Source: Schistosoma haematobium | Lineage: Eukaryota; Platyhelminthes; Trematoda; Strigeidida; Schistosomatidae | Length of the DNA: 64,000 nucleotides | NCBI RefSeq assembly: GCF_000699445.3 | Contig: NC_067198.1 | Location: 37,113,523 to 37,177,522, forward strand | Reading direction: 5' to 3' | Shown: one piece after another, positions 45,736 through 57,325 of the stretch | Numbering within the stretch: the stretch's first letter is position 1 | Layout of the letters: every line of letters starts with the position of its first letter | Program-made: the position numbers and the translations under genes | The notes under the pieces: generated by a model | What the model was told of the DNA's origin: nothing | The model's database searches: none | Seen by the model: only the letters and a program-made list of their open reading frames with translations

Positions 45736-47941
45736 AACGGCCGTTTGAATCGGTACCAAACATGTTGGGAGCAGTCGCGCGCCAGAGAGTGCCAAACGAA
45801 TATTATAAATTCTCCAGGTATTGCTTATCTGTAAAACAAATGGAAAGGAGGCGGCAGAAACTGGTCGGGAAACAGCGAGTCATAATATGTTAGTAGGACG
45901 TTGCTTAAACGTAAATTGATTAACCATAGAAATAATGAAAAGAACAAAACGTTTTATTGTTCTATCAAGTCGCGCTGAAATATATAGCCTTGAAAAGTAA
46001 TTCAGTTCCTCCGATGACAAACGTTAAGTCTGCCGCAAAAGTAATGATGCTATAGCGATAGTAGGATAAGTGTATTATCAATCGATATCCATATTTGTAC
46101 TGTCATTAGTTTAAAGTTGTAAGTCGGACAGTGTCGTTGACAGCTATTAATTAGTGTCAAATTCTAGTTATATCTATATCTAACAGACTAACCGTAAGTA
46201 CAGAAGTATAACCGTGAAGAGTGGTCGTGATTTCGTTGTGCAAAGCTATTGACCAACTTGTAGTCAGAGTTTGAAAAGTCGATGACTGCTGTTACAGTCA
46301 GTAAGGGTTGAAGGCTACAAATCCACAGCAAAGGTGGCACGATGAAGTCTCTAAAAGATGGTAAACGGTGAATGCTGCGTGTTTGTTCGGTTAGTGAACA
46401 GAAAAATATCGAAAAGAACATAAGAAACCAAGAGTGTCACTCTGGACTCATGTCAATGATACCCGTGAAAAACGCTGTCAGTGTTGGGATAGAGGCGACA
46501 ATATCGTTTTCAGTTTGCAGGAGATTCGCTCGACTGCATAAACTGATGATTCGCGCGAATGATATTGTCGTCAGACCACCAATTGAACTGGACAGGTTGT
46601 AAATCGTCGAGTAGTTGAACAGCCGATTGATGTACCGGAATCATCTGTTAAATAACAGCCACGAGGAAACAATACTTCATAAAATGAAGTACGACATCGA
46701 AGTAGAACAACTACAATAGTTCAGATGTGTTACAATGTCAAGTCTAAATAACATCGTTCTTACGTATATTGACAGTTGCACTGAACGTTCGCTTAGGTAT
46801 GATTAGCGTAACAGTTGGATGTGTGAATAAAAACATATACGAAACTATGGTTGGGTTCGTGGAGAATTTTCGAGGACGTTTAGATATTTTCCAAACCCGT
46901 ATCGCATGTAAATAAACCGAAAATAGAATTAAAATGACTGTCGTGTAATAAGGAAATCGAGCCATGATTTACCGTGTGAATTATTAGCAAATACAAGGGG
47001 TATAATAAACATTAATTAAAATGGTAACCACCAATGTAACTAAGGTTTAGAGGGTCCAGGTAACGTGGCCATTTCGTAAAAGGCTGATACAAAGAGCTTA
47101 TTACCTAGCGTTAAGTGACATATTAAGTACGACAACATGTGTACTTGGGACATGGACTAAGCGTGCTCGTGTACATGCAATATGTTTTACCACAGTATGT
47201 CGACTAACGAGTCATAAATGTACATGATTTCGACTAAAACTTGACGGCAGTGACAGAATATATGACTAGTTTACGTGAAAGCAACTACGAAATGTTATCA
47301 CGCATCATAAATATAGTACGAAATAATCTAATGAAATTATGAAACTCGCCTGGGTTACTCTTGCCTTTAAGTAATGAAGTAGGCAGTAGTTTGAATCTGG
47401 ATTATGTACGAGGTACTGTTGATTAAATTTTTCGATTAACACAGCGTTGTAGACTGAATTTGTATAAGTCCAGAATTAATGTAAGCCGAATACATAGCAT
47501 TACCTGACGAACAGTCTAAACGAGATCTAAGATCGCAGGAAATTTATAGTTCAAACTCACCGTGAATTTTTAGCATTCGTATCCTCTGTTTGGCCATGGA
47601 ACTCAGCAATTGGAAATTAGGCAGGCAGTGGTAAAAAAAAAAGCAGAACATTCTAGTGGATAGTGGTTAAGCAGAAAGATGAATTTATAGTCGATAGTTT
47701 ATCTTGTCTTATTTATACCAGTGGATAAGTTACAAAGAGATATGCGTTCGTGTTGTCTTGTGGCTATACTCACGAGTGGTTGATATTTTAACAGACATAT
47801 TACACAGGAGCATTTACATGCTGCTAATGCTTGTTAAAGAACCACGATAGCCGATTATAATCGTAGTTGATTGGTTAGTTCTGTCGATTGAACTAAGTAT
47901 TTAAGTTTAAATACTAATCAACATTGACATGAAGCAACGAA
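45736..47941. other. LTR element interior, no recognisable protein
   Basis: About 2.2 kb. Frames such as 45696-45893, 46188-46421, 46372-46602 and 46744-46965 show no zinc knuckle, protease, reverse transcriptase or integrase motif. The element was therefore mobilised in trans or has lost its genes. Confidence 0.5.
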
Positions 47942-48005
47942 AGTTCAGTTTCAGTTTTCAGTTTCAGTTTCAGCTTGGGAAGGACAGGAGGCTCGATGGC
48001 CTATG

Positions 48006-50739
48006 TTAGTCCTGGCAATGGTGGTCTCTCAGTTGATCCAACTTTCTTTTGAAAGAGTCGACGGATGGAGCCTCAACGACGTGCTGAGGTAGTGAATTCC
48101 ACTCGTTGATGATTCGATGGGAAAGTCGATAGTCAGCTGACAAGTAATTTGTTCTCGGCTTATGAACTTTTTTGGAGTGTCCTCGTAAATTCTCTGTTTT
48201 GGAAGACAAGAAAAATGAGGGCATGTTAGGTGCAAATTTATCACTAAGCAATTTGTAGACTGTAATCAAGTCCCCTCTAGTTCTGCGATATGACAACGGG
48301 AAAAGGTTCAGCTTGGCCAGTCGAGATTCATACGGAAGCTTCGCTATTGCGGGAACCAGCTTAGTCGCCGTTCTTTGAACCTTTTCCAGAAGCTCACTGT
48401 CTTTTTTAAAGCAGGGGCTAGCCGCCTGTATGCAGTACTCAAGTTTAGGACGAACGAACACTGTATACAAAGTCAAAAACGTCTTAGTGTCGACATGACT
48501 AAAAGCCCTACGTATTGACCATAACGTTCTAAAACTTTTGGCGGCTACTGCACGGCAGTGTGCAGTAGTCTTTAAGTCTTGACTAACGATAACTCCTAAG
48601 TCATTATATGTCTGGACGACAGGTAGCTCAGTGTTATTCATCGTATATGTATCTGTGCCTTGATGACCGATATGCATCACAACACACTTGGAAGTATTTA
48701 TCGGCAACTGCCATGTTTGAGACCATTCAGATAACTTCTTCAGGTAATTTTGAAGTTCTAAGCTATCACTCTTACATCGTATCGTTCTCCATATCTTGAC
48801 ATCGTCAGCATATAGCAAGACCGATGATGATAGGAGACAAGGAAGGTCATTTACATATAAGAGGAATAGCACTGGCCCCAAAACTGTACCCTGGGGCACT
48901 CCACTAAGCACAGTTTCCCAGCTAGATAACTTTGAGTTCACCCTTACTCTTTGTTGACGCCCAACTAAGAAGTCTTTTATCCACATCAATAAATTACCTC
49001 CAATCCCGATATGTCTTAACTTATATAACAGCCGGTTGTGCGGAACTTTATCAAAAGCTTTACTGAAATCAATGAAGGCGACGTCTACAGGTAGCTTTTG
49101 GTCCTTAAGAGCACACCAGCTTTCACGAGCCACTAATAAGTTAGTGAGACAAGAATAACCTATTCTGAAGCCATGCTGCTTCTCCGAGAGGATCCGGTTT
49201 TTATCGAGATACTTAAACAGCTCCTTCCGAATAATCTTTTCTAAGATTTTAACAACCACACTAGTTAGGCTAACGGGGCGGTAGTTCTCAGGTTTGTGTT
49301 TCGTGCCTGTTTTGAAGACAGGACTTACTATGGCGTTTTTCCAATCTTTCGGTAAGCGACCCTGCGTAACGGATAGGTTAAAGCATGTACTTAAAGGGTT
49401 CGCAACGAAGTTAGATAATTCCTTCAGTAGCCTAGGATGTAATTCATCGGGCCCCGTGGATTTACCTATGTCAAGCTTATTTAGCAGACCAAAGACATCG
49501 AGTTCTTTAATGGTCACGCTATCCAGTGTATGTATGGGGGATCTGTATACGCTGACGAGAAGGGTGCTTCTATGGTATACACGTTGCTAAAGTAGTTCGA
49601 GAACGCTTGAGCCTTACCAAAGTCGTCCTCCACTAATGATGAAGCAGTACTGTCTCCCCATAGAGCAGGAATATTTCCTTTTCTCCTTGTCCTTTGGTTT
49701 ATATAGGAATACAAGCGTTTAGGACATTCTATGGATTCCTTAACAAGTTTTTCTTCGTACAATTTTCTAGACTTACGGAGGGTCGAGGCACAAGTGTTCC
49801 GAGCCTTTCGATACTGAGATTTTGACTCATCAGTCCCCAGTAACCTAAATCTATCCCACGTTTTCCTTTTCTTACGGAGAAGGATACGGACCTCCCTACT
49901 GAACCATGGTGGTGAGTTTTCGGCCCCTTTGGTATAGTCCAAGGGATGTGAGGTGTGGTAACTTTTAAGTATGATTTTCGAAATGCGTCCCAGGCCGTTT
50001 CAATGGAGGACTCTGGGTCTATTGTCCAATCTATTAACGATGCTGAGTGCATGATGTCTGGTATGTTTGCTTTCCAGACGTTGGGTCTGGACTGGACTGA
50101 CGCGTCCTCATGACTGGCAGTTATATGGAAGTCGAAAGTTAAAACTGCGTGGTCACTTTTACCTAAGGGTGGCATATGGTGGAGGTTCGCAACATCATCC
50201 TCATAGTGAGTCAGTATAAGATCTAATAAGGATGATTCAGTGTCCGGGTCGTACCTAGTCGCTTCTTTCATATGTTGCACTAGGGCACATGTGATAACCG
50301 CATCAACTAGTTCCTGCTCGAAGGAATTTTCTGACGATTCAGTTCGCAGATTTTCCCAGTCTACCATAGGTGCATTAAAGTCCCCTAGGATTAGACATCG
50401 ACCACTTTGGGACCAAGTATTGAGACTGCTTAACAGGATCTCATTTGCCTCACAGCTTGGACTGCGATAGACCAAACCAATCAGCAGCTCTTGTCCCTTG
50501 CATTTTAAGCGAAGACTAACTAATTCACACGTCCCACTCTCATGGGATACACTATCGATAATGGTAAATGGGATAGCATTCCTAATGAATAGAGCTACTC
50601 CCCCTCCTTTGCGCTTTTGTGTTCTGTCGGCCCTTACTAACGTAAAGCCCTCGAAATCAAGTTCTATACTATCTATAGCCTGTGTCAGCCAGGTTTCTGT
50701 TACTGCGATTATATCTGGCTTTATAGAGTCAATCTGCAC
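48006..50739 (-). pseudogene. CR1-2 ORF2: endonuclease/reverse transcriptase, two frameshifts
   Basis: N-terminal endonuclease frame 50739 to about 49930 with AVTETWLTQ, GDFNAPMVDW and SDHAVLTF; a shift leads to the linker frame 49942-49514 (PPWFSREVRILLRKKRKTW, YSYINQRTRRKGNIP); a second shift leads to the reverse transcriptase frame 49517-48006 with GPDELHPRL, NYRPVSLTSVVVKILEKIIR, FIDFSKAFDKVPH, SGVPQGTVLGP and the catalytic LLYADDVKIW. All catalytic blocks are retained, so decay is light. It aligns colinearly with the CR1-1 ORF2. Confidence 0.85.
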
Positions 50740-50801
50740 ACCTAGTTCCGATCGCTTATTAAGTAAGCTTCGTGCATTGGTGTAACAGATCCGAAGCCTG
50801 T

Positions 50802-51335
50802 TTAAGTGCCTTCGTGCTTCACCCAGAGCGGCTTCGGCATCATTCTCTGTCGAAGTCTTACAACCCGAAAATTTACAATTTTCAGGTCCTTTTCGCCAGC
50901 GTCTAACCTATGTTGTAGTTCTTTCTCGGCTTCCCGTCTTTTAACACGGTCTGCCAACGGTAGGTCCTTTCGGATAAAGACTCCTGAACCCTTTAATTTG
51001 TGTCCATTTTGTAAAATTAGGTCACGTTCGTTTGAAGAGCCGAATACTACTTTAAGCAGTCTGGAATGATTTGGTTTCGAGTCCGTTAGACTCCCTAGTC
51101 TATACACCTTTAGCAAGGTGACCCCAGTCATATTTTGAGGCATGAGTTGATTAAGCAGCTGCCTAATCAGTACAATGTCATGCTCAAAACGAGCTTTAGG
51201 TTCAGAGCTATCGCTCTCCTTAATTCTATGAAAAATAGCTGACCTGTCGCTATGATCAGTTTTCGATTTTTCAACCACTTTTACGGGGGCAGGTTTCCCT
51301 TTTATATCAATACTTTTCTTTCTTACAACCTTTAC
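50802..51335 (-). pseudogene. CR1-2 ORF1, C-terminal part
   Basis: The open frame 51278-50802 extends upstream to about 51335 before a stop at the 5' truncation. It holds ARFEHDIVLIRQLLNQLMPQ, VYRLGSLTDSKPNHSRLLKV and ends PKPLWVKHEGT. It corresponds to the region after the PHD finger in CR1-1 ORF1; the PHD finger itself is missing. It confirms where CR1-1 ORF1 originally ended. Confidence 0.75.
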
Positions 51336-51345
51336 CCAGTTTCAG

Positions 51346-51439
51346 TTCACAGTGATAGATTAACATAGGCGATGATAAAAATGAAAAAGAATAAGTATAG
51401 AATACAATAATAAAGATTATAGTGATAGGTTGCGTTATT
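51346..51439. other. LTR element interior next to the 5' LTR
   Basis: Short AT-rich leader of the LTR element between CR1-2 and the primer-site-like sequence. Confidence 0.4.
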
Positions 51440-51457
51440 CGAAGTCTTGCTCACCAG
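51440..51457 (-). promoter_or_regulatory. tRNA-primer-binding-site-like sequence
   Basis: One base inside the right LTR, the minus strand reads TGGTGAGCAAGACTTCG. The TGG start complements a tRNA CCA end and ttcgaa resembles a T-loop, but the spacing is a few bases short of a standard tRNA acceptor plus T arm. The priming tRNA is not identified. Confidence 0.4.
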
Positions 51458-51841
51458 TGTAGATCATCAACGTAGATGATCTATGTCGAAATGATTGGAG
51501 GCCGACTCGAGTTAGACGTGAATAGTGTGACGAACCAACTAACATCGAAGTCACACCTCATGGTCAGCACCTTACGTGGACCACCCCCATTGACGTAACA
51601 AGGTACTATAGATGCTTTGAAGACTGTACAACACAGAGGACGTTATTACAGAAATATATTAGTTAAGGTAGATACAAGCGAAAGTAAGACCACTGCCGCA
51701 TGGGCCAGTCCATGGCGTATGATTAACTAATGCGCGTTGCTTGTACATGACCTTGGCAGGGAGCGATGATCTGTTCGACATTCAGTGATCCAACTGCCGG
51801 ATGATTTGGCTAGGGCTCAGTGACATTTCACTGGCCCTACA
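51458..51841 (-). repeat. LTR, right (5' LTR of the element)
   Basis: 384 bp; ends CTACA, followed by the target duplication AGAT. Practically identical to 45334-45717. Confidence 0.85.
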
Positions 51842-52126
51842 AGATGAACACCAAATTCATAGAAGCAGTCACCTCAATGGTAGTAATGTATAAAAGAAAG
51901 ATTGTGTATAAGGACATAGTACAAGAAGAAAGAATTGGTTCGTAGAAAGAAAGGTATAAAGTAAGTTTAATCTCTAAGTTTAAGGGAAGACAGAGAGTGT
52001 ATACACCTACGCCATTGCGATCGACTCTGAGCTATGTCACTCCGAGTCTCTAACCATTGGATACGATAGTTACGCGTACCCCAACCAAGTAGTCTGCATC
52101 TACCAATATGGTTCAGACTAGGAAGC
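51842..52126 (-). pseudogene. X-type RTE 3' end, continuation after LTR insertion
   Basis: On the minus strand the C-terminal coding end reads [34 protein letters not shown] and [15 protein letters not shown], followed by the 3' UTR. It joins 45251-45333 if the LTR element is removed. Equals 58136-58420 in copy 2. Confidence 0.75.
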
Positions 52127-52619
52127 CCCCAAATGCCCTGGTACAATCGAGAGTGGGGAGAGAGTCAGCTCTCCCTCTCGGAATGCTCTCAAGTGGCCAC
52201 GTGCTTAAAACCACTGCCAGGGAAGGACTACTCACTATCTGCTCGTTGCGGGGGTGTATTTTAGAAAGTTGAGAGAATGAAAGGCGGGCGTCCGGCGCTT
52301 TGACCGGGTCGGTGTGTACGGAGGATCCACCTGGGGGAGTTGGAACAACCTGATTCTAAACCAGTGATGTGCATGGGTTCCAGAATCCTAAGACAGCAAA
52401 TGGTGTAAAAACCTATTGTTGGTCACCAGTTACCATGGGACTGCATCTCCTTACGATGCTCCACTGCCTTGTGGATTAGACCTTTAGGTCAAAGGTTCGG
52501 GGTGTGGCCCCCTAAGAAAGCCACCTGCTTCGGTTTGGGCACCCATACGGTATCACAGCCCTTACACAAATCTCATATGATTTGTGTGGCGCATATGTAT
52601 TTGGTGCCTCATTGTACCA
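52127..52619 (+). repeat. Hybrid T-family repeat at the duplication junction
   Basis: Left part is identical to the T copy at 58421; from the shared ccacctgcttcggtttgg (52521-52538) onward it is identical to the T copy at 39721. This chimera marks the crossover that created the tandem duplication. Confidence 0.85.
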
Positions 52620-53777
52620 CTCTCTCCATTCTTGTTTAACTTTATCGTAGACATGTTTTTAGAGGTGACACTTTCCTCATCTAAATTTTCAGGGATTGAA
52701 CTTCTATTGGGCGATTCACTTGTTGACTTAGAATATGCCGATGACATAGTTCTATTTGGTGAAGACGCTGACTAAATTCTCAGTCTTCTAATCACCCTAG
52801 GCAACATTGCAAGCGTGTTCTGGATGAGATTCTTACCCTCGAAATGCAAAATGTTACTTCAGGATTGGGTTGCACCGACACCCAAACTAAGGTTAGGGAG
52901 TTAAGTAGTTGAGCGTGTCGACTGCTTCACTTATCTTGGAAGTCTCATCAGCCCTTGTGGTCTGGTGTGTGGCGAAATCTCAGCGCGGATACAGAAGGCT
53001 AGACTAGCTTTCGCCAACTTGCGTCATTTATGGCGTACGCGAGATATCCGTCTACCAACCAAAGGATGGGTTTACTGCACAGCAGTTCGTTCCGTCCTTC
53101 TTTATGCCAGTGAAACATGGCCGGTAAGAGTAGAGGATATTCGTAGGTTACTAGTATTCGATCATAGGTGTCTTCGAAGCATTGCTAGTATATCCTGTGA
53201 CCACCGAGTAAGTAATGCAGTTGTTAGGAAACGGGTACTAGGTAAGGATGGTAAATCAATTGATGACGTAGTGAAACTTCATCAGTTGAGATGGCTTGGA
53301 CACGTGTTACGTATGCCCAACGACCGACTGCCTCGACGTGCGATGTTCAGTGGTATAGGAGCAGGTTGGAAGAAAGCTAAGGGTGGCCAGACAAAAACGT
53401 GGCACAAATCCATGAAGTCACTGACTGACAAGTGTACTGAGCCATGTTTGTATTTGTAGACTACCTAGTTGGGATCCGTGAGACGATAGCAATCGATGGT
53501 TACAAATCTCGTTTGAAATGGCTCAGGTGCATCCACTCCTTGCATTCTTCCAAGTTTTAATCTGGATTATTCATGTCCCTTTTTTCTCTTTCTAAATCTA
53601 TTTCACTGGATTATACTCCTTGAATAACATCTTCAAACCCTAATCTTTCCGATTACTGCTTATACTTTTACTACCTCTAATACTATGGGATTTGAATCGA
53701 CAATTGTATTTATGTGCTAATGTGGTATGGCAACTCGAACTGATGTACGTACATACGAAGTTCTACGTTGTTACTGA
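52620..53777 (+). pseudogene. X-type RTE 3' part (duplicate of 39820-40977)
   Basis: Same YADD block and C-terminal frame (52965-53459) as copy 1, with one C/T change at 52778 and a 4-bp insertion near 53588 in the 3' UTR. Lacks the upstream half of X, which is outside the duplication. Confidence 0.8.
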
Positions 53778-54094
53778 TTGACTGATGGCCATGCTGATCG
53801 CTTCAATTGTTGATGGACCAACATCGATTGGGAGGTCCGTGGGTGCTGCTTCGATGTTGGGTGTGTTCAGTGGGGCTAATCGACTCAAGAGTTCTTTCAT
53901 GTGCTTTACCCAATGGTTTCGCTGTTCTTCAATGTTCGTGGTTACTTTGCCTTCCTTGCTTTTCATTGGTCGTTCTGGTTTACAATAATTTCCAACGAGT
54001 GTCTTTGTTGTATCATACGATTGTCTCATGTTTCCTTCTCTTGCAGCGTTTTCCGCCGTCATTGTTGATGGATATGATTATCAGTTCAGTACTC
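53778..54094 (-). pseudogene. Y 5' piece (duplicate of 40978-41290)
   Basis: Minus frame 53763-54062. Here the Y piece is an orphan; its continuation exists only at 37360 in the unduplicated part. Confidence 0.7.
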
Positions 54095-54354
54095 TCGGTT
54101 CTTAAATGAATAAGATCCTGGTCATATATCCCTCATACAAGAATAAAATTAGACGTATAACCGATTTGCATATCTTTGATTTCAATGAACAAAGCACAAT
54201 TAAAGGAAATTTCCAGAGTCGCACTACAGTGTAACTGTGAAAGGCAGTAAATTTGTCTACTGTAGCCTATCGCCACCGTCTCTGCTATTCTTTTTGCTCC
54301 AGTTGGCATTTGAAATCTGAAAGTTGGTGAAACTATTTTTAAAAAGGATGGGAT

Positions 54355-55495
54355 AATGATTCACTCGCAGCCCAAGAGACTGGAACGGTGGACAGAACAC
54401 TGAAGAACATATTGATTGCCACCCATAAGTTGCCGACTTTTACCAAACAGCCAAAATCAGATGTCAGCATAGGCCCCCGACTCTTAAGAAGTAGAAAGTG
54501 CCACAGCTAGTCTAAAACAAAGGAGCGTAACAGCTGAGATTTCCAAAAAGTGATTCAGTCTTAGTTGCTAAATTGGCTGAGATAGTAGCTAGAGTCTGGG
54601 AACTGAGCACACTAAAACCTGACTGGTCTCGATCTCTGATCATTTCAGTCCATAAGCCCTCTTGTGATAACTTCATATGAATCAGTTTAGGTAACTGTCC
54701 AAAATGTTAATCTCAACAATCATCCAACACATAGCTAGTGCTTATGAAGAGCGAACCCGAGAAAACCAAGCTGGTTTAAGACCCACTCATGAATATGCAG
54801 ACTAAATATTCTCCCTTCATCAGGTTCTGGAGGACATACATACTGACCATTATATTTCTCGGAATTAAGGCGGCACTTATCTTTGGAGATCGAAAAGTTT
54901 TGTGAGTGTTTCATTACAAGCGTATCAATCTTGTACAAGCTTTCTACTCAAACACTACTGAATATTCTTCTAGAGATAACACTCGCTGTCTGACCTATCA
55001 AGAATCGACCTTCCACCAGGAGACTCACTTGTTAACTTAGAAAATGCAGATGATATGGTTCTATTTGGCAAAGACTAAAAATGTAGTCTCCTAACCACTT
55101 TACGCAACAGTTCAAGCGATTTTTAGACTCAGAACTGTTCTGCATCAACGCCTAAACTAAGAATAAGCAGTGAAGTAGTTAAGTATGTCAGTCACTACTT
55201 ATCTTGGAGGTCTCACTAACCCTGGTGCCTGACAATATCGTAGGACGAATTCATAAATCTCAGTTGGCTTTTGCCAACTTACATCACTTTGGAAATGTAT
55301 TACATATGCCCACCCACTGACCAACTAGACGCGCGATGTTGGGGTAGGCTAGAAGCTGCCAAATCAGGATGTGACAGCACTCCATGAAAACTGATTATTG
55401 AGTATGTGCAGACCATCTGGTTTCGGTCCACATGATTATCATAACCAATGTTTAGAGACCGTTGGTGACAACTCAAAATCGACCACAATGACGCG
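54355..55495 (+). pseudogene. Decayed X remnant (duplicate of 41550-42690)
   Basis: Same short X-like blocks; differs from copy 1 by one extra A near 54546. Confidence 0.6.
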
Positions 55496-55537
55496 GATAC
55501 TTGGTTTTCTAAAACTTTTTGTGCTACCAATCCGTAT

Positions 55538-56556
55538 ATTAATTGCGACACTATGGATCATTGCTGAACAATCAATGGAATGGGACTCGTCACTATACAT
55601 CAACTTCCTTGACTATGAGAATGCATTCGACAGTGTGGATAGAACCTAACGGAACCTCCTTCGAGACTATGGTGTACGTAAGTAGATCGTCAACACCATA
55701 TGGCGGACTACACTGCAAAGTGATGCATGGAGGACAGCTGACAGACGCATTTTAAGTGAGGACCAAAGTCGGAAAACGCTGCTTACTCCCTTCCTTCTTC
55801 TGGTGATTGACTGGACTACGAAGACCTTCACATCTGACGAGAAGCACGAAATACAATGGACAGCTCGGAATCAATTAGAAGATTAGGACTTCGCAGATGA
55901 CCTGGCCCTGCGATCCCATACACACGAACAAGCGTAGATGATGACAAATAGTGTAACAGCAACCTCTGTATCAGCAGGCCACAACACACACAAGGGAAAA
56001 AGCAAGATCATAAAATTCAACACGGAGAAAACCAAACCAATCACACTTGATGGAGAAACTCTGGGAGAGGTAGAAAGTATCTGGGTAGCATCGTCGGTGA
56101 ACGTGGAGGATCTTGTGCAAACGTAAAGGCGAGGATTGACAAAACAAGGACAGTATTTCTACAGTTGAAGGACATATGTAACTCAAAAAAAGCTGTCAAC
56201 CAATATCAAAATAAAATCTTCAATACGAACATCAAGACAATTCTGCGGTATGGAGCTGAAACTCGAAGAACTACTACAACCACCATCAAGAAGGTACAAG
56301 TATTTATAAAAATTTGTCTACTAAAGATATCCAATGTGCGGAAAAGGCGCACATTACGGAAATCGACAAACTGCAGCACGAGGTAGGTGCTAACTTGGAA
56401 TTCTGAAGAAAAACGGAAGAGAAAAACCAAAGAACAGATTGCGCCGGGGATTGGAAGCAGACTGAAAAGGATAGGCCAAAACACAGTTGAATGGAGAATA
56501 CTGGTGGGTGGCCTATGTATCTCCACGAGGGAAACAGGCGATGAGTAATGAATGGA
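55538..56556 (+). pseudogene. Y remnant, plus strand (duplicate of 42733-43750)
   Basis: One extra A near 56187 opens the frame 56165-56386 (IKTILRYGAETRRTTTTTIK) that is interrupted in copy 1. No functional meaning is likely since the element is dead. Confidence 0.65.
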
Positions 56557-57325
56557 ATCCATATTTTCTATACCTGATTTTTTACCACGACTAATATTGT
56601 CACTACCTTTATTAATCTGGAATTCGTTCTGACAATTTTATTCTGCTGTGCGAAGAGGTACGACAACCTGTACTGGTATATGCATTTGCTAGGTTCTACG
56701 TTACGTTTGAATAACCAAGTAACTAATGACCTAACCGGACTATGTAGTTAGTGCAATCAAAGTTGACGACAGAATACCCGGATAAGAGGAATCAGAAGAA
56801 AATGAAAAGTCATAATGAACATCATGAGACGTAAGAATTAAGATGACAACTAGCAGTAAGCTGCTCAGAGAATTTTGGATAGAATTAGTCTAGAACAACT
56901 GGACAAAAATAAATGGTTTACCAACTATCACAATATAAATTGGGAATATTTATGATCAGTATAACTATTCATCAGTGATCCGGTGTCGATCACTTTAGGA
57001 ACACTCATTTTGTCTGTAAATTTCAACTATAAACACTGAAAATGAGTTTTTAAAAATATATTAGCATGGTTTAGCAAACTAATACGTTCAAACCTCAAAA
57101 GTTTCTATTTTTAACACAAGATAAAAAGTCATGACCGTGTGTACAACATTAGAATTAATAATAACAATAATCATATTAATAGAGCTGTCATAAATTTTAA
57201 ACTCAATCTCTGAAACAATTTATGTACAAGCAAGGTGAAACAATACAAATCGGCTTTCTGATTTGGTATACGCTTCATCTTAACAAAAAAGACAGCAAAA
57301 TAAAAACAACGAAAACTAATAGTCT

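Larger units (their letters stand above)
47942..51345 (-). mobile_element. CR1-like element CR1-2, 5'-truncated, nested in the LTR element
   Basis: Minus-strand element with partial ORF1, endonuclease/reverse transcriptase ORF2 in three frames and a 3' terminus of about five CTGAAA-type repeats (47943-47973). Its 5' edge near 51340 reads ctgaaactgggtaaagg, sharing ctgaaactg with its own 3' tail. Protein sequence differs from CR1-1 (same clade, different family). No clear target duplication was found. Confidence 0.75.
45334..51841 (-). mobile_element. Non-autonomous LTR retrotransposon with nested CR1-2
   Basis: Two 384-bp direct repeats bound a 5.7-kb interior; removing CR1-2 leaves about 2.3 kb of interior without recognisable gag or pol. 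Termini are TG...CA (TGTAG/CTACA) and a 4-bp target duplication AGAT flanks it (45330-45333, 51842-51845). The empty site exists intact at 58133-58141 region in copy 2, where agcacaaaa continues directly into agatgaacacc. A primer-site-like TGG start follows the right LTR and a purine-rich tract precedes the left LTR, so it is oriented on the minus strand. Confidence 0.85.
39739..52538. repeat. Tandem duplication, copy 1 (with LTR element inserted)
   Basis: Without the LTR element and its 4-bp target duplicate (6,512 bp) this copy is 6,288 bp. Copy 2 is 6,294 bp; the 6-bp difference is fully explained by a 4-bp insertion at about 53588 and single-A gains near 54546 and 56187. One substitution is visible at 39978 versus 52778 (C/T). 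Content: 3' part of X, 5' piece of Y, decayed X and Y, the SWI5 last exon, and the X 3' end with part of a T repeat. Confidence 0.9.

Noticed and set aside
45696..46965. Possible gag/pol remnants in the LTR interior
   Set aside because: Both strands were read for zinc knuckle, protease, reverse transcriptase and integrase motifs; none found.
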